Shown: positions 42,591 to 51,412 of the stretch, in pieces
Numbering within the stretch: the stretch's first letter is position 1
Layout of the letters: each line of letters opens with the position of its first letter
Assembly: GCA_050250955.1 (NCBI GenBank)
Contig: JBFWNR010000005.1
Location: 124,001-188,000, forward strand
Reading direction: 5' to 3'
DNA from: CAWAYR01 sp050250955
GTDB taxonomy: Bacteria; Acidobacteriota; Vicinamibacteria; Vicinamibacterales; UBA2999
DNA: 64,000 nt
Translations under genes and position numbers: made by a program
Notes under the pieces: generated by a model
The model's database searches: none
What the model was told of the DNA's origin: nothing
Seen by the model: only the letters and a program-made list of their open reading frames with translations

Positions 42591-42611
42591 ATGCGGACGG
42601 GGCCGGCATGA
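42591..42611 (+). CDS. 6-codon mini-ORF coupled to the cyclase start
   Basis: TACTAT (42576-42581) is followed after 9 nt by ATG 42591, which encodes MRTGPA and stops at TGA 42609-42611. The stop overlaps the cyclase ATG at 42608 as ATGA. Same layout as at 12369 and 12735. Confidence 0.35.
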   Translation: MRTGPA

Positions 42612-44626
42612 CCCGCTGGGCGGTTGCGGCCGCCTTCACGTTGACCGCGGCGCTGGTCGCCGCGGCGCTGGGCGGGGCGTCGCTGCTCCAGACCCTGGAG
42701 CTGAAGACCTACGACGCGCGGCTGCGCGCCGTCGCCACCGGCGGCGGCCCGCCGCCGGCGATCGCCCAGGTGCTCATCGACGACCACTCGATCCGCCAGC
42801 TCGAGCCGATCGTCGGCCGCTGGCCGTGGCCGCGGATGGTGCACGCCGTGCTCGTCGACTTCCTGGCCCGCGGGCCGGCCACGCTGGTGGTCTACGACGT
42901 GCTCTTCAGCGAGGAAGCCCGGGGCACCGCCGACATCGGCGGCACGACCTGGACCGGCAAGGAGAGCGACGACGCGCTGGTCGCGTCGGTGGCGAAGGCC
43001 GGGAACGTCATCCTCGCCGCCGAGGCGTCGAGCGAGGGCCTGTTGAATGCCGCCGACAACGTGCAGGTGCCGCTCGACGGCATCCCGGCCCTGCAGGCCC
43101 GCTGGCCGCTCAGCGGCTTCGCCGAACGCCGGCCGCTGCTGACGCCGCCGTTCCCGGCCCTGGCGGCCGCCGCCCGCGGCATCGGCCACGCCCGTTTCGC
43201 CTACGATCCCGACGGTCCGGCGCGGCGCTACGTGCCGTTTGTCGAGGTCGCCGGCCGTGTCGTGCCGTCGCTGCCGGTGGCGGCGATGCTGGCGGCGCGG
43301 GGCATCCGGCCCGAGCAGGTGTCGGCGTCGCGCGCCACCCTGTCGCTCGGCCCGACGCGGGTGCCGTGGGTCGAGCAGGTGGTGCCCGACTACTACGGCC
43401 CGGCCCAGACGGTGTGGCGCGGGCTGGTGCCGTTTCGCGGTCCGACGCTGCGGGCCGATCGCACCCCGACCTTCCCCTACTACTCGTTCCAGGACGTGTT
43501 CCTGGCCGAGCAGCAGATTCTGGCCGGCGAGACCCCGCACCTCGATCCGACGATCTTCAAGGACCGCATCGTCGTCGTCGGCGTGACCGCCGAGGGACTC
43601 AAGGACATCTTCACGACGCCGTTCGGCGAGGGCACGATGCCGGGGGCCGAGTTCCACGCCAACGTCCTCGACGGCCTGCTCGCCAACCGCGCCATCGCGC
43701 CCGCCGCGCCCTACCAGCGGGTGGCGATGACGCTCGTGCCGGCGCTGGCGGTCAGCGTCGTCGGGGCCCTGGCCGCGCCGTGGGCGACGGCGCTGGCGGC
43801 GGCCGCCGCGGCGTCGGCGCTGGTCTGGGTGGCCACGCGGGCGATGGGGCAGGGGCTGTGGCTGCCCCTGGTGGTGCCGATCCTCGCGGTGGTCCTGGCG
43901 TTCGTCGCCGACCTGGCCTGGAGCTATTTCGTCGAGGGCCGCGAGAAGCGGAGGGTCAAACGGCTGTTTTCGCGCTATGTGTCCAAGGACGTCTACCAGC
44001 AGCTCATCGCCAGTCCGCGCGACGTCGGCCTAGGCGGCGAGCGTCGCGAGATGACCGTGCTCTTCTCGGACATGCGCGGTTTCACCACGCTGTCCGAGAG
44101 CGGCGAGGCCGAGGACCTGGTACGCCAGCTGAACCAGTACTTCACGCGGATGGTGGCGGTGGTGTTCGCGCACCGCGGCACGGTAGACAAATTCGTCGGC
44201 GACATGGTGATGGCGCTGTTCGGGGCGCCGCTCGACGACCCCGACCACGCCGACCACGCCGTCCAGACGGCGTTGCAGATGGTGGACGAACTGGGCGATC
44301 TGAACCGGCGCTGGGCGGTCGAGGGGCGGACGCCGCTCGACATCGGCATCGGCATCAACACCGGCGAGATGATTGCCGGCAACATCGGGTCCGATACGAT
44401 CATGAGCTACACCGTGATCGGCGACAACGTGAACCTCGGCGCGCGCCTCGAATCGCTCAACAAGGATTTCGGCACCCGCATCCTGATTTCCGAGGCGACC
44501 CGCCGGCAGCTCAAGGGGCACTATGATGTCCGGGCGCTCGGCGAGGTCACGGTGAAGGGCAAGACCCGCCCGGTGACGATCTACGAGGTCCGCCCGCCGG
44601 ACCTGCAGAAAGAGGCAACCGCATGA
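42608..44626 (+). CDS. CHASE2-domain adenylate cyclase
   Basis: 672-residue inner-membrane receptor cyclase. One N-terminal helix, an extracytoplasmic CHASE2 sensor (about 30-360: VLIDDHSIRQLEPIVGRWPWPR, with a DVLFSEEARG stretch), three transmembrane helices (about 365-440) and a class III cyclase domain (about 475-660). Metal-binding D488 (FSDMRGFT) and D532 (KFVGD) are present, and K528 with T602 match the Lys/Thr adenine-selecting pair of CyaC-type adenylate cyclases. So it should make cAMP. The next gene overlaps by 4 nt, and a cNMP-gated-type channel follows in the same direction. Confidence 0.93.
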   Translation: MTRWAVAAAFTLTAALVAAALGGASLLQTLELKTYDARLRAVATGGGPPPAIAQVLIDDHSIRQLEPIVGRWPWPRMVHAVLVDFLARGPATLVVYDVLFSEEARGTADIGGTTWTGKESDDALVASVAKAGNVILAAEASSEGLLNAADNVQVPLDGIPALQARWPLSGFAERRPLLTPPFPALAAAARGIGHARFAYDPDGPARRYVPFVEVAGRVVPSLPVAAMLAARGIRPEQVSASRATLSLGPTRVPWVEQVVPDYYGPAQTVWRGLVPFRGPTLRADRTPTFPYYSFQDVFLAEQQILAGETPHLDPTIFKDRIVVVGVTAEGLKDIFTTPFGEGTMPGAEFHANVLDGLLANRAIAPAAPYQRVAMTLVPALAVSVVGALAAPWATALAAAAAASALVWVATRAMGQGLWLPLVVPILAVVLAFVADLAWSYFVEGREKRRVKRLFSRYVSKDVYQQLIASPRDVGLGGERREMTVLFSDMRGFTTLSESGEAEDLVRQLNQYFTRMVAVVFAHRGTVDKFVGDMVMALFGAPLDDPDHADHAVQTALQMVDELGDLNRRWAVEGRTPLDIGIGINTGEMIAGNIGSDTIMSYTVIGDNVNLGARLESLNKDFGTRILISEATRRQLKGHYDVRALGEVTVKGKTRPVTIYEVRPPDLQKEATA

Positions 44627-45732
44627 GCCGTCGTATCCCCGCCGCCCTCGTCGTGGTCGCGCTGGCCGCGCCGTCGCTGGCCGCCGCCGAACAGCTCGGC
44701 CGCCTCGGCGGCGCGTTGAAGCGCGCCCAGCAGTTCAAGGACGTCGAGATGACCGAGGCCGAAGAGGCCCAGCTCGGCGCCGAGGTCAGCACCCGCATCC
44801 GGGCCCGCTACGGCGTGGTCCAGAACCAGGCCGTGCACCGCTACGTGACCCTGGTCGGCACGGCGCTGGCGCAGGTGTCGGCCAAACCGGCGCTGGCGTG
44901 GAAGTTCATCGTTCTCGACACCGACGCGGTGAACGCGTTTGCCGCCCCCGGCGGCTTCATCCACATCACCAAGGGCGCGCTCGCCAACCTGAAGAGCGAG
45001 TCCGAGCTGGCCGGCGTGCTCGGCCACGAGATCATCCACGTCACCGAGAAGCACACCATTCGCGCCATCCAGAAGGGCAAGCTGGTGCAGATGGGCGCCG
45101 ACGAGACCCTGGCCGGCAACAGCCGGCTGATGAACGCGCTCGCTGACAAGGCCTACGAGGTCATCGAAAGCGGCTTCGGCCGCGGCGAGGAGCTGGAGAG
45201 CGACGAGAAGGGCATCGTCCTCGCCAACACCGTCGGCTACGCGCCGCAGGGGATGATCGGGTTCCTCAACATGCTGGTGGAGCGCAACAAGAACGCGCCG
45301 CCGGCCAAGAACGGCCTGTTCGCTTCGCACCCCGAAACCAAGGAGCGCATCGACAAGATGACGCGACAGATCGCCTCGGCCAAGCTGGCCTCCACGGCGA
45401 CCGTCGCCGAGCGCTACACCTCGACGATCACCTACAAGCCGGTCGCCGCGGCCGAGATCGCCACCATCGAGGCCGGGTCCGCCGGCGCCGCCGGCGGCAC
45501 GAGCACGCCGGCGGCCGAGGCGCCGAAGAAGAAGGGGCTTGGCGGGCTGGCTGGCGCGCTGCGGCCGAGCGGCGGCGAACGCCGCGCCGCGCAGACCACC
45601 GGGTCGGGCGCCGCTCGCGGCGCCGGCAGCGAGGACCGGCTGGCCAAGGGCGGATCCAACCCCGCGCTGGTCGCCGTGACGGTCAGCGCGGCCGATCTCG
45701 CGGCGTTCAAGAAGGCCGGCGGACTCAAGTGA
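44623..45732 (+). CDS. M48 family metalloprotease
   Basis: 369-residue exported zinc protease: signal peptide 1-22, then a BepA/YcaL-like M48 domain with H135-E136-I-I-H139 and a downstream ELESDEKG segment giving the third ligand. Such proteins do outer-membrane or periplasmic quality control. The C-terminal about 110 residues (APKKKGLGGLAGALRPSGG region) are low-complexity and then a short conserved-looking tail. ATGA overlap with the cyclase gene implies co-translation. Confidence 0.9.
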   Translation: MSRRIPAALVVVALAAPSLAAAEQLGRLGGALKRAQQFKDVEMTEAEEAQLGAEVSTRIRARYGVVQNQAVHRYVTLVGTALAQVSAKPALAWKFIVLDTDAVNAFAAPGGFIHITKGALANLKSESELAGVLGHEIIHVTEKHTIRAIQKGKLVQMGADETLAGNSRLMNALADKAYEVIESGFGRGEELESDEKGIVLANTVGYAPQGMIGFLNMLVERNKNAPPAKNGLFASHPETKERIDKMTRQIASAKLASTATVAERYTSTITYKPVAAAEIATIEAGSAGAAGGTSTPAAEAPKKKGLGGLAGALRPSGGERRAAQTTGSGAARGAGSEDRLAKGGSNPALVAVTVSAADLAAFKKAGGLK

Positions 45733-45741
45733 TCCCCGAAC

Positions 45742-45768
45742 AGCGGCTGGCGGCTAGGGGCTAGCGGC
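45742..45768. repeat. GGCTAG-type short repeat
   Basis: GCGGCTGGCGGCTAGGGGCTAGCGGC-like sequence made of degenerate GGCTAGC/GGCTAGGG units, filling the gap between the M48 and MscS genes. Related tracts occur at 47197-47245 and 56226-56290. Confidence 0.6.
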
Positions 45769-45774
45769 TCGCGC

Positions 45775-47196
45775 GTGCAACTGCCGCTCGTCACCGTCGT
45801 CGCCCTCGTCGTCATCGTGGCGGCACTGGCCGCCGTGCGCAGCCGCTTCCTGCGTGCCCGGCTGACCTTTGCCCTCGTCCTGCTGGTCGGGTCGGCCGGC
45901 CTCGAACTGGCGCTGGACCGGGGCTGGGGCGACCCGGTGCTCGTCGGCGGGCTGGTCCGCCTGAGCCTGCTCGCCGCCGTCCTCGTCGCCGGCGTCGCCC
46001 TGGCGGTCAACCCCTGGCGCCGCGATCGCCCGTCCGACCGCGTCCCCGCCATCGTCCAGGATGTCGTCGTCATCGGCGTCTTCGCCGTGGCGGCGACGCT
46101 GCTGCTCGACGAGAAGTTGCTGACCACCTCGGCGGTCGGCGCGGTGGTGGTCGGCTTTGCGCTGCAGGACACCCTCGGCAATCTGTTCGCCGGGCTGGCT
46201 ATCCAGATCGAGCGGCCGTTCCGCGTCGGTCAATGGATCCGGGTCGGCGACCACGAGGGCCAGGTCCAGGAAGTGACCTGGCGGGCCACCAAGCTGCTGA
46301 CCAAGGCCGGGCAGTTCGTCGTCGTCCCCAACAGCGTCGTCTCCAAGGACCCGATCCTCAACCACTCGGAACCGACCGTGCCGACCCGCCTGCAGGTGGA
46401 TGTCGGTCTCGGCTACGACGTCGCGCCCAACGTGGCCAAGCGTGCGCTGCTGGAGGGCGTGGCCCATGCGCCCCTGGCGCTGCGCGATCCCGCCCCCGAC
46501 GTCATCGTCCTCGACTTCGGGGCCTCGGCGGTGATCTACCGCGTGCGCTTCTGGATCCAGGACTACGGCCTCGACGACTACGCCTACGACGAGGTGCGCA
46601 GCCACCTGTGGTACACGCTGCGCCGTCACGGCCTCGAGATCCCGTATCCCATCCAGGTCGAGTACGGGCGCGAGGAAGAACACGGCCGGCCGGCGTCGCG
46701 TATCCGTCATCTCGCCGATCGGCTCGCCGATGTGGATCTGTTCCGCGGCCTCGACGACGACGAGCGCCTGCGCCTCGCCGACCGCTGCCCCGAGCGGCTC
46801 TACGGCGCCGGCGAGCGCATCGTCGGCCAGGGTGATGCCGGCGAGTCGATGTTCGTGGTGATCGACGGGCGGGTGCGGGTGACCCTCGAGCCGTCCGGAC
46901 AGGAAGTTGCGGTGACCACGCGTGGCGGCTTCTTCGGCGAGATGTCGATGCTCACCGGTGAGGCGCGGACGGCCTCGGTGGTGGCGCTGGACGACGCGCT
47001 GCTGATGGAGATCGGCGCCGGGCAGTTCCGCGAGCTCGCCGCGGCGCGTCCCGGCCTGGTCGAACAGGTGACCGACGTCGTGGCGGCCCGGCGCGTGGGG
47101 CTGGCGACGGCTCAGGCGGCCGCCGCCGAGGCCGGCGCCACCGCGCCGATCCGCGCCAGCCTGCTCGGCCGCATCAAGAAGTACCTCTCGATCTAG
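45775..47196 (+). CDS. MscS-type channel with C-terminal cyclic-nucleotide-binding domain
   Basis: 473-residue inner-membrane channel of the bacterial cyclic-nucleotide-gated (bCNG) type. About five hydrophobic helices (1-150), the MscS pore/beta domain (AVVVGFALQDTLGNLFAGLAIQIERPFRVGQWIRVG at about 122-158), its cytosolic vestibule to about 300, then a cNMP-binding domain (about 320-440) with GDAGESMFVVIDGRVRV and the phosphate-binding cassette FFGEMSMLTGEARTASV including the key Arg. It lies about 1.1 kb after the adenylate cyclase in the same direction, so cAMP could regulate it. GTG start, no Shine-Dalgarno seen. Confidence 0.9.
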   Translation: MQLPLVTVVALVVIVAALAAVRSRFLRARLTFALVLLVGSAGLELALDRGWGDPVLVGGLVRLSLLAAVLVAGVALAVNPWRRDRPSDRVPAIVQDVVVIGVFAVAATLLLDEKLLTTSAVGAVVVGFALQDTLGNLFAGLAIQIERPFRVGQWIRVGDHEGQVQEVTWRATKLLTKAGQFVVVPNSVVSKDPILNHSEPTVPTRLQVDVGLGYDVAPNVAKRALLEGVAHAPLALRDPAPDVIVLDFGASAVIYRVRFWIQDYGLDDYAYDEVRSHLWYTLRRHGLEIPYPIQVEYGREEEHGRPASRIRHLADRLADVDLFRGLDDDERLRLADRCPERLYGAGERIVGQGDAGESMFVVIDGRVRVTLEPSGQEVAVTTRGGFFGEMSMLTGEARTASVVALDDALLMEIGAGQFRELAAARPGLVEQVTDVVAARRVGLATAQAAAAEAGATAPIRASLLGRIKKYLSI

Positions 47197-47257
47197 AAGC
47201 TAGCGGCCAGGCGGCTCACATCGATCACACCGGTCACGCCGAACCGTGCGACGGGCG

Positions 47258-47890
47258 CTACCTGCGCCAGGCGCTGCGCCGTCGCTGTCCATCGGCGTAG
47301 CCCTGGTCGTAGCCGCGCTCGAAGCCGCGGCGGTAGCTCGTTTCGTAGATCGCCTTGGGGCCGTAGTCGCGGCGGTAGCCGCGGTCGGCGTCGCGGTAGC
47401 GGCGGTGGCGGCGCGGATCGTAGCGGTCGCGGTCGCGGCCGTCGTCCACGCCGCGCTGGTAGCCTTCCTCGAACCCGTTGGCGTAGCCGATGTCGTCCGA
47501 GACGCCGGGGAGGTTGGACGACCGGCGCGCACCGCGCACCGGCGGCCCGTTCCAGGGGCCGCGGCGGACCTCGCCGCGCCCGCCGCCGCCCGAGTAGTAG
47601 CCGTCCCGGTAGCCGGCCACGAACCCGGCCCGATAGTCCCGGGCCCAGTCGTCCCGACGGCCGTTGCGCGTGGAGTAGCCGCGGTCGGCAGCCCGGTAGT
47701 CGCGGTGTCGCTGGTAGTCGAACGGCCGACGGTCGCGCCCGTCGTCGCCGCCGGCCCGCACGCCGTCCCGATACCCGGCGTCGTAGGCGGCTCCGGCCCA
47801 GCCGTCGCGGCGCTGCGCCTCGGCGGGGCCGGCCGCCAGCACGACCGTCGCCAGCGCGGCAACCGTGGCACCCAGCAGCTTCGTTGTCAT
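47258..47890 (-). CDS. Secreted Gly/Tyr/Arg/Asp-rich protein with internal duplication
   Basis: 210 residues; function unknown. Signal peptide 1-26 (PAEAQ). The mature part contains two related halves of roughly 60 residues. Each has a GxxxGxxDGRDR element, then a Tyr/Arg/His-rich DYRAADRGY or RYRDADRGY element, then a GFxxGYxxGY(Y/A) element. The sequence is polar, aromatic and probably beta- or loop-forming. GGAGA lies upstream of the ATG. Related Gly-Tyr repeat proteins are often annotated as hypothetical in Acidobacteriota. Confidence 0.75.
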   Translation of the reverse strand: MTTKLLGATVAALATVVLAAGPAEAQRRDGWAGAAYDAGYRDGVRAGGDDGRDRRPFDYQRHRDYRAADRGYSTRNGRRDDWARDYRAGFVAGYRDGYYSGGGGRGEVRRGPWNGPPVRGARRSSNLPGVSDDIGYANGFEEGYQRGVDDGRDRDRYDPRRHRRYRDADRGYRRDYGPKAIYETSYRRGFERGYDQGYADGQRRRSAWRR

Positions 47891-48023
47891 GGCCGTCGTC
47901 TCCGGGCAGGCAGCCGACGACCCGCGAGTTGCAGCTGCCGTGCCAAACGGCGACGACCTGGATCGCCGGGTTCCGCCAACGCTCGGCGGATCGCCGGCGG
48001 GGCCCCGCAGCCTCGTGGCGGCA

Positions 48024-48527
48024 CTACTGCGCGGAAAGGAGGACGCGCTCGCCCGACGGCGCCTGGTAGTCGAACAGCACGCCGGGCCCGTAACGCTCGA
48101 GGTCGGCCACGTCCAGCTGTACCCCGTGGGTGTTGAGCCCACTGACGTAGGTGCCGAACTCGATCGGTCCCGACTTGAGGCGCAGCAGCCACATCGGCAG
48201 CGCGACGCTGGCCAGCGCGCGGTCGTCGGGATCCCAGGCCAGCACGTGGACGGTGGTCACGGTGCCGGGGTTGTCGCGTCCGGCGATGCCCTCGACATAC
48301 CGCGGCTTGCGGTCGGCGTCGAAGGCGATCACCGGCCGGGCATCGCGGAAGCGCCCGGTCATCTCGGCGAAGACGGCCGCCGCCCGCGTCTCGTCGATGT
48401 CGCGCTCGACGGTCGTGTGCTCGCTGACGTAGGCCACCGAGACGGCGATTGCGCCGATGGCGACGAACACGAGCAGCACCGCGACGCCCGCGACGATCGG
48501 CAGCCAGCGACGGGTGCGACCGGACAT
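48024..48527 (-). CDS. Membrane-anchored protein of unknown function
   Basis: 167 residues: a short basic N-terminus, one transmembrane helix (about 9-34), then an exported domain of about 130 residues with VERDIDETRAAAVFAEMTGRF, RDNPGTVTTVHVLAWDP and a C-terminal LFDYQAPSGERVLLSAQ. No family recognised. It lies 12 nt after the ornithine cyclodeaminase-like gene on the same strand, so probably co-transcribed. Confidence 0.72.
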   Translation of the reverse strand: MSGRTRRWLPIVAGVAVLLVFVAIGAIAVSVAYVSEHTTVERDIDETRAAAVFAEMTGRFRDARPVIAFDADRKPRYVEGIAGRDNPGTVTTVHVLAWDPDDRALASVALPMWLLRLKSGPIEFGTYVSGLNTHGVQLDVADLERYGPGVLFDYQAPSGERVLLSAQ

Positions 48528-48539
48528 CGGCGGCGCCCC

Positions 48540-49529
48540 CTACAGTTCCAGCACCGTGCCGGCCCCGGTGTCGGCGGCGCGGCGGTAGACCAGATCGGCC
48601 GCGGCGATGTCCTCGACCGCCATGCCCAGCGACTTGAAGACGGTGACCTCGTCGGCCGACCGGCGGCCGACGACCCGGCCGAGCACGACCTCGCCGAGCT
48701 CGGCGGCGACGTGCGAGGCGTCGAACCGACCCTCGCGGATCCCCTGCACGACGTCGCCCGATTCGACCAGCGCGGCAGCCCGGGAGTCGACGACGAGGCG
48801 GCCGCGGGCCACCAGGTCGGGAGCCATCTCCCGCTGGTCGGGCCGGCACGCGCCCACCGAGATGACGTGCGCTCCCGGCCGCACCCAGGCGTCCTCGACG
48901 ACCGGCGTCGGCGAGGAAGTGACCAGCACGACGAGATCGGCGTCGCGCACCGCGGTTTCCGCCGAGGCAGCGGCGCGAACCGGGACTCCGACCGTGCCGG
49001 TCATGTCGGCGACGAAGCGCTCGCGGCTGCGCGGTTGCGGGCTCCACACCCGGACGTCGGCCAGTGGCCGCACCTCGGCCAGTGCCTCGAGGTGACTGCG
49101 CGCCTGGACCCCGCTGCCGAGGATCGCCAGGCGGCTGGCGTCGGGGCGGGCCAGCGCGCGAGCCGACACCGCCGAGACGGCAGCGGTGCGCGCCTCGGTG
49201 ATGTAGCGGCCGTCCATCACCGCCAGCAACCCGCCGGTTTCGGGGTCGAGCAGGAGGATGGTCGCCAGGTGGGACGGCAGGCCCTTGGCCAGGTTGTCGC
49301 CGAACACCGTAACCAGTTTGGCGCCCATCTGCGCCGGCTCCGGCACGTACGCCGGCATCACGCCGAAGAAGGCCTTCTGCGGACCCACCGACAGCACGGT
49401 GCGCACGGGCTGCTGGACCTCGCCGGCGGAAAAGCGGGCCAGCGCGGTCTCCATGGCCTGGATGAGGTCGGCCATCGGCAGCAGCGTCGCGACCTGGTGT
49501 TCGGTGAGCAGGCGGAAGCGTTGTGGCAT
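48540..49529 (-). CDS. Ornithine cyclodeaminase/mu-crystallin family protein
   Basis: 329-residue NAD(P)-dependent enzyme. GAKLVT near residue 69 holds the family lysine, and ILGSGVQARSHLEAL is the Rossmann motif; VISVGACRPDQREM is a conserved C-terminal part. Members include ornithine cyclodeaminase, ketimine reductase and delta1-pyrroline-2-carboxylate reductase. The proline-racemase-family gene 1.9 kb away favours an imino-acid reductase role, but this is inference. Confidence 0.82.
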   Translation of the reverse strand: MPQRFRLLTEHQVATLLPMADLIQAMETALARFSAGEVQQPVRTVLSVGPQKAFFGVMPAYVPEPAQMGAKLVTVFGDNLAKGLPSHLATILLLDPETGGLLAVMDGRYITEARTAAVSAVSARALARPDASRLAILGSGVQARSHLEALAEVRPLADVRVWSPQPRSRERFVADMTGTVGVPVRAAASAETAVRDADLVVLVTSSPTPVVEDAWVRPGAHVISVGACRPDQREMAPDLVARGRLVVDSRAAALVESGDVVQGIREGRFDASHVAAELGEVVLGRVVGRRSADEVTVFKSLGMAVEDIAAADLVYRRAADTGAGTVLEL

Positions 49530-49575
49530 CGTCGGCCCGCCGATGGTGGCACATTTCGCCGCGGCCGCGGCGGGT

Positions 49576-50499
49576 TCAGACCACGGTCCGCCCCGGCCAG
49601 CTCGCGGCCAGCCCGGCCGCGGCCCGCACCGTCGCGGCGTGGATGTCGACGATGTCGTCGACGTCGGGAGCGTAGCCGCCGCTCATCACCACCGCCACCG
49701 GCACCCCGGCTGACCGGCAGGCGGCCAGCACGGCGGCGTCGCGGGCGGCGAGCCCGGCCTTGGTCAGTTGCAGGCGGCCCAGCCGATCGCCTGCGAACGG
49801 GTCGGCGCCGGCCAGGTAGAACACCAGATCCGGCATCGACGCCGCGAACACCGCCGGCAGGTGGGCGGCCAGCGCCGCCAGGTAGGCGTCGTCGCCGGTG
49901 CCGTCCTCCAGCTCGACGTCGAGATCGCTCGCTTCCTTGCGGAACGGGTAGTTCTTCGCGCCGTGCATCGAGAAGGTGAACACGGCGGGATCGTCGCGGA
50001 AGATCGCCGCCGTGCCGTTGCCCTGATGGACGTCGCAGTCCGCCACCGCCAGCCGCGTGCAGCGCCCATCGCGCAGCAGCACCCGCGCCGCGACGGCCAC
50101 GTCGTTGAACACGCAGTAGCCCTCGCCGCGGTCGGCGAACGCGTGATGGGTGCCGCCGGCGAGATTGACGGCGGCGCCGTCGGCGAGGGCGGCCCCGGCG
50201 GCGGCAATCGTCGCCCCGGTGGATCGGCGCGACCGCTCGACCATGGCCGGCGACCACGGGAAGCCGATGCGGCGGAGCATCTCGGCGGGGAGCGTGCCGG
50301 CAGCCACCGCCGCCACGTACGCGGCGGTGTGCGCCAGCGTCAGCGCCTCCCACGCCGCGGCCGGCGCCTCGTGCAGGTCGCCGGCGTCGACGATGCCCTC
50401 GGCCAGCACGCGGGCCCGCAGCCGTGCGTACTTGGCCATCGGGAAGCGGTGGCCCGCCGGCAGGGGCAGCACGAAGTGGTCGGAATAGAAGGCCTGCAT
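49576..50499 (-). CDS. Histone-deacetylase-like amidohydrolase
   Basis: 307-residue class of zinc deacetylases (AcuC/acetylpolyamine amidohydrolase-like). GGTHHAFADRGEGYCVFND holds the catalytic His pair, ADCDVHQGNGT and AGADPFAGD supply the zinc ligands (D, H, D), and SGGYAPD has the active-site Tyr. Cytosolic. The substrate may be an acetylated small amine or protein lysine. It is divergent from the phospholipase D-like gene and has an independent start at ATG 50499. Confidence 0.88.
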   Translation of the reverse strand: MQAFYSDHFVLPLPAGHRFPMAKYARLRARVLAEGIVDAGDLHEAPAAAWEALTLAHTAAYVAAVAAGTLPAEMLRRIGFPWSPAMVERSRRSTGATIAAAGAALADGAAVNLAGGTHHAFADRGEGYCVFNDVAVAARVLLRDGRCTRLAVADCDVHQGNGTAAIFRDDPAVFTFSMHGAKNYPFRKEASDLDVELEDGTGDDAYLAALAAHLPAVFAASMPDLVFYLAGADPFAGDRLGRLQLTKAGLAARDAAVLAACRSAGVPVAVVMSGGYAPDVDDIVDIHAATVRAAAGLAASWPGRTVV

Positions 50500-50552
50500 C
50501 GTCGAGTCGGCGTCAGCCGTCGGTCGCCCACGCCGGCGTCGCACGGCAATGG

Positions 50553-50558
50553 TAAGGT
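50553..50558 (+). promoter_or_regulatory. -10-like box TAAGGT, 7 nt before PLD-like start
   Basis: TAAGGT ends 7 nt before GTG 50566. It may alternatively act as a weak Shine-Dalgarno (GTAAGG). It is less convincing than the TATGCT cases. Confidence 0.3.
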
Positions 50559-50565
50559 GTTTGCG

Positions 50566-51402
50566 GTGGCGGCAGCGCCCAGGACTCGACGCGATCGGGT
50601 GGTCATCGACCCGGAGGAGCGGCGCGCCGCCGTGCTTCGGCTGATCGACGGCGCCCGGCGCCGCCTCGCGCTCACCATCTTCCGCTGCGACGACCCTTCG
50701 GTGCTCGAGGCCGTGGCGGCGGCGGTGGCCCGCGGCGTCGTGGTGGACGTGCTGCTGACCCGCCGGGCGAGCGGCTGGCGTGAGCGCCTCGATCGCCTGC
50801 GCCTCCGCCTCGAACGGATGGGCGTGCGCGTCATCCGCCACGGCGCCCGGGCGACCAAGCACCACGCCAAGTACGTCGTCGCCGACACCGGGCCGCTGCT
50901 GGTCGCGTCCTTCAACCTGACCCGCAAATGCTTCTCGCGGACCTGCGACTTCGGCGTCCTGACCTGGGACCCGGCCGCCGTGGCCGACGCCTGGCGGCTG
51001 TTCGACGCCGACCTGGCGCGCTGCGCGCTGCCGCCGGCGACCGAGCGGTCGTCGCGGCTGGTCGTCGGTCCGGAGCGCGCCGCCCGCACCGTGCGCGCCC
51101 TGCTCGCCGACGCCCGCCGCCACATCCGCATCATCGACCACAAACTGGACGATCCGCGCGTCAAGCGCCTGCTCGAGCGCAAGGTCCGCGACGGCGTCCG
51201 GGTCGATCACGTCTCGACCCGCGTCGTCGGGCCTCACGACGCCCACGGCAAGATGACCATCGTCGACGGTCGGGTGGCGCTCGTCGGCAGCCTGGCCATG
51301 TCGGCGACCAGCCTCGACCTGCGGCGCGAACTGGGTCTGCTGGTCCACGAGCCGACGGCGGTGCGGCAGCTGCAGGCGTTCTTCGACGCCGCGGCCGGCT
51401 GA
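50566..51402 (+). CDS. Phospholipase D-like protein
   Basis: 278-residue phosphodiesterase-fold protein with two HKD motifs: H100-A-K102...D107 (HHAKYVVAD) and H227-G-K229...D234 (HGKMTIVD). No signal peptide or clear membrane helix; N-terminus is basic. Similar minimal PLD proteins include cardiolipin synthase-like and nuclease-like members, so substrate is open. GTG 50566 is preferred over GTG 50557. The racemase gene follows after 10 nt. Confidence 0.85.
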   Translation: MAAAPRTRRDRVVIDPEERRAAVLRLIDGARRRLALTIFRCDDPSVLEAVAAAVARGVVVDVLLTRRASGWRERLDRLRLRLERMGVRVIRHGARATKHHAKYVVADTGPLLVASFNLTRKCFSRTCDFGVLTWDPAAVADAWRLFDADLARCALPPATERSSRLVVGPERAARTVRALLADARRHIRIIDHKLDDPRVKRLLERKVRDGVRVDHVSTRVVGPHDAHGKMTIVDGRVALVGSLAMSATSLDLRRELGLLVHEPTAVRQLQAFFDAAAG

Positions 51403-51412
51403 GTCGCCCGGC

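Noticed and set aside
41110..44526. A plus-strand open frame of 1138 codons
   Set aside because: It overlaps the carbonic anhydrase and the cyclase in another frame, and its product is Arg/Pro/Gly-rich without motifs. It is a shadow frame of G+C-rich genes.
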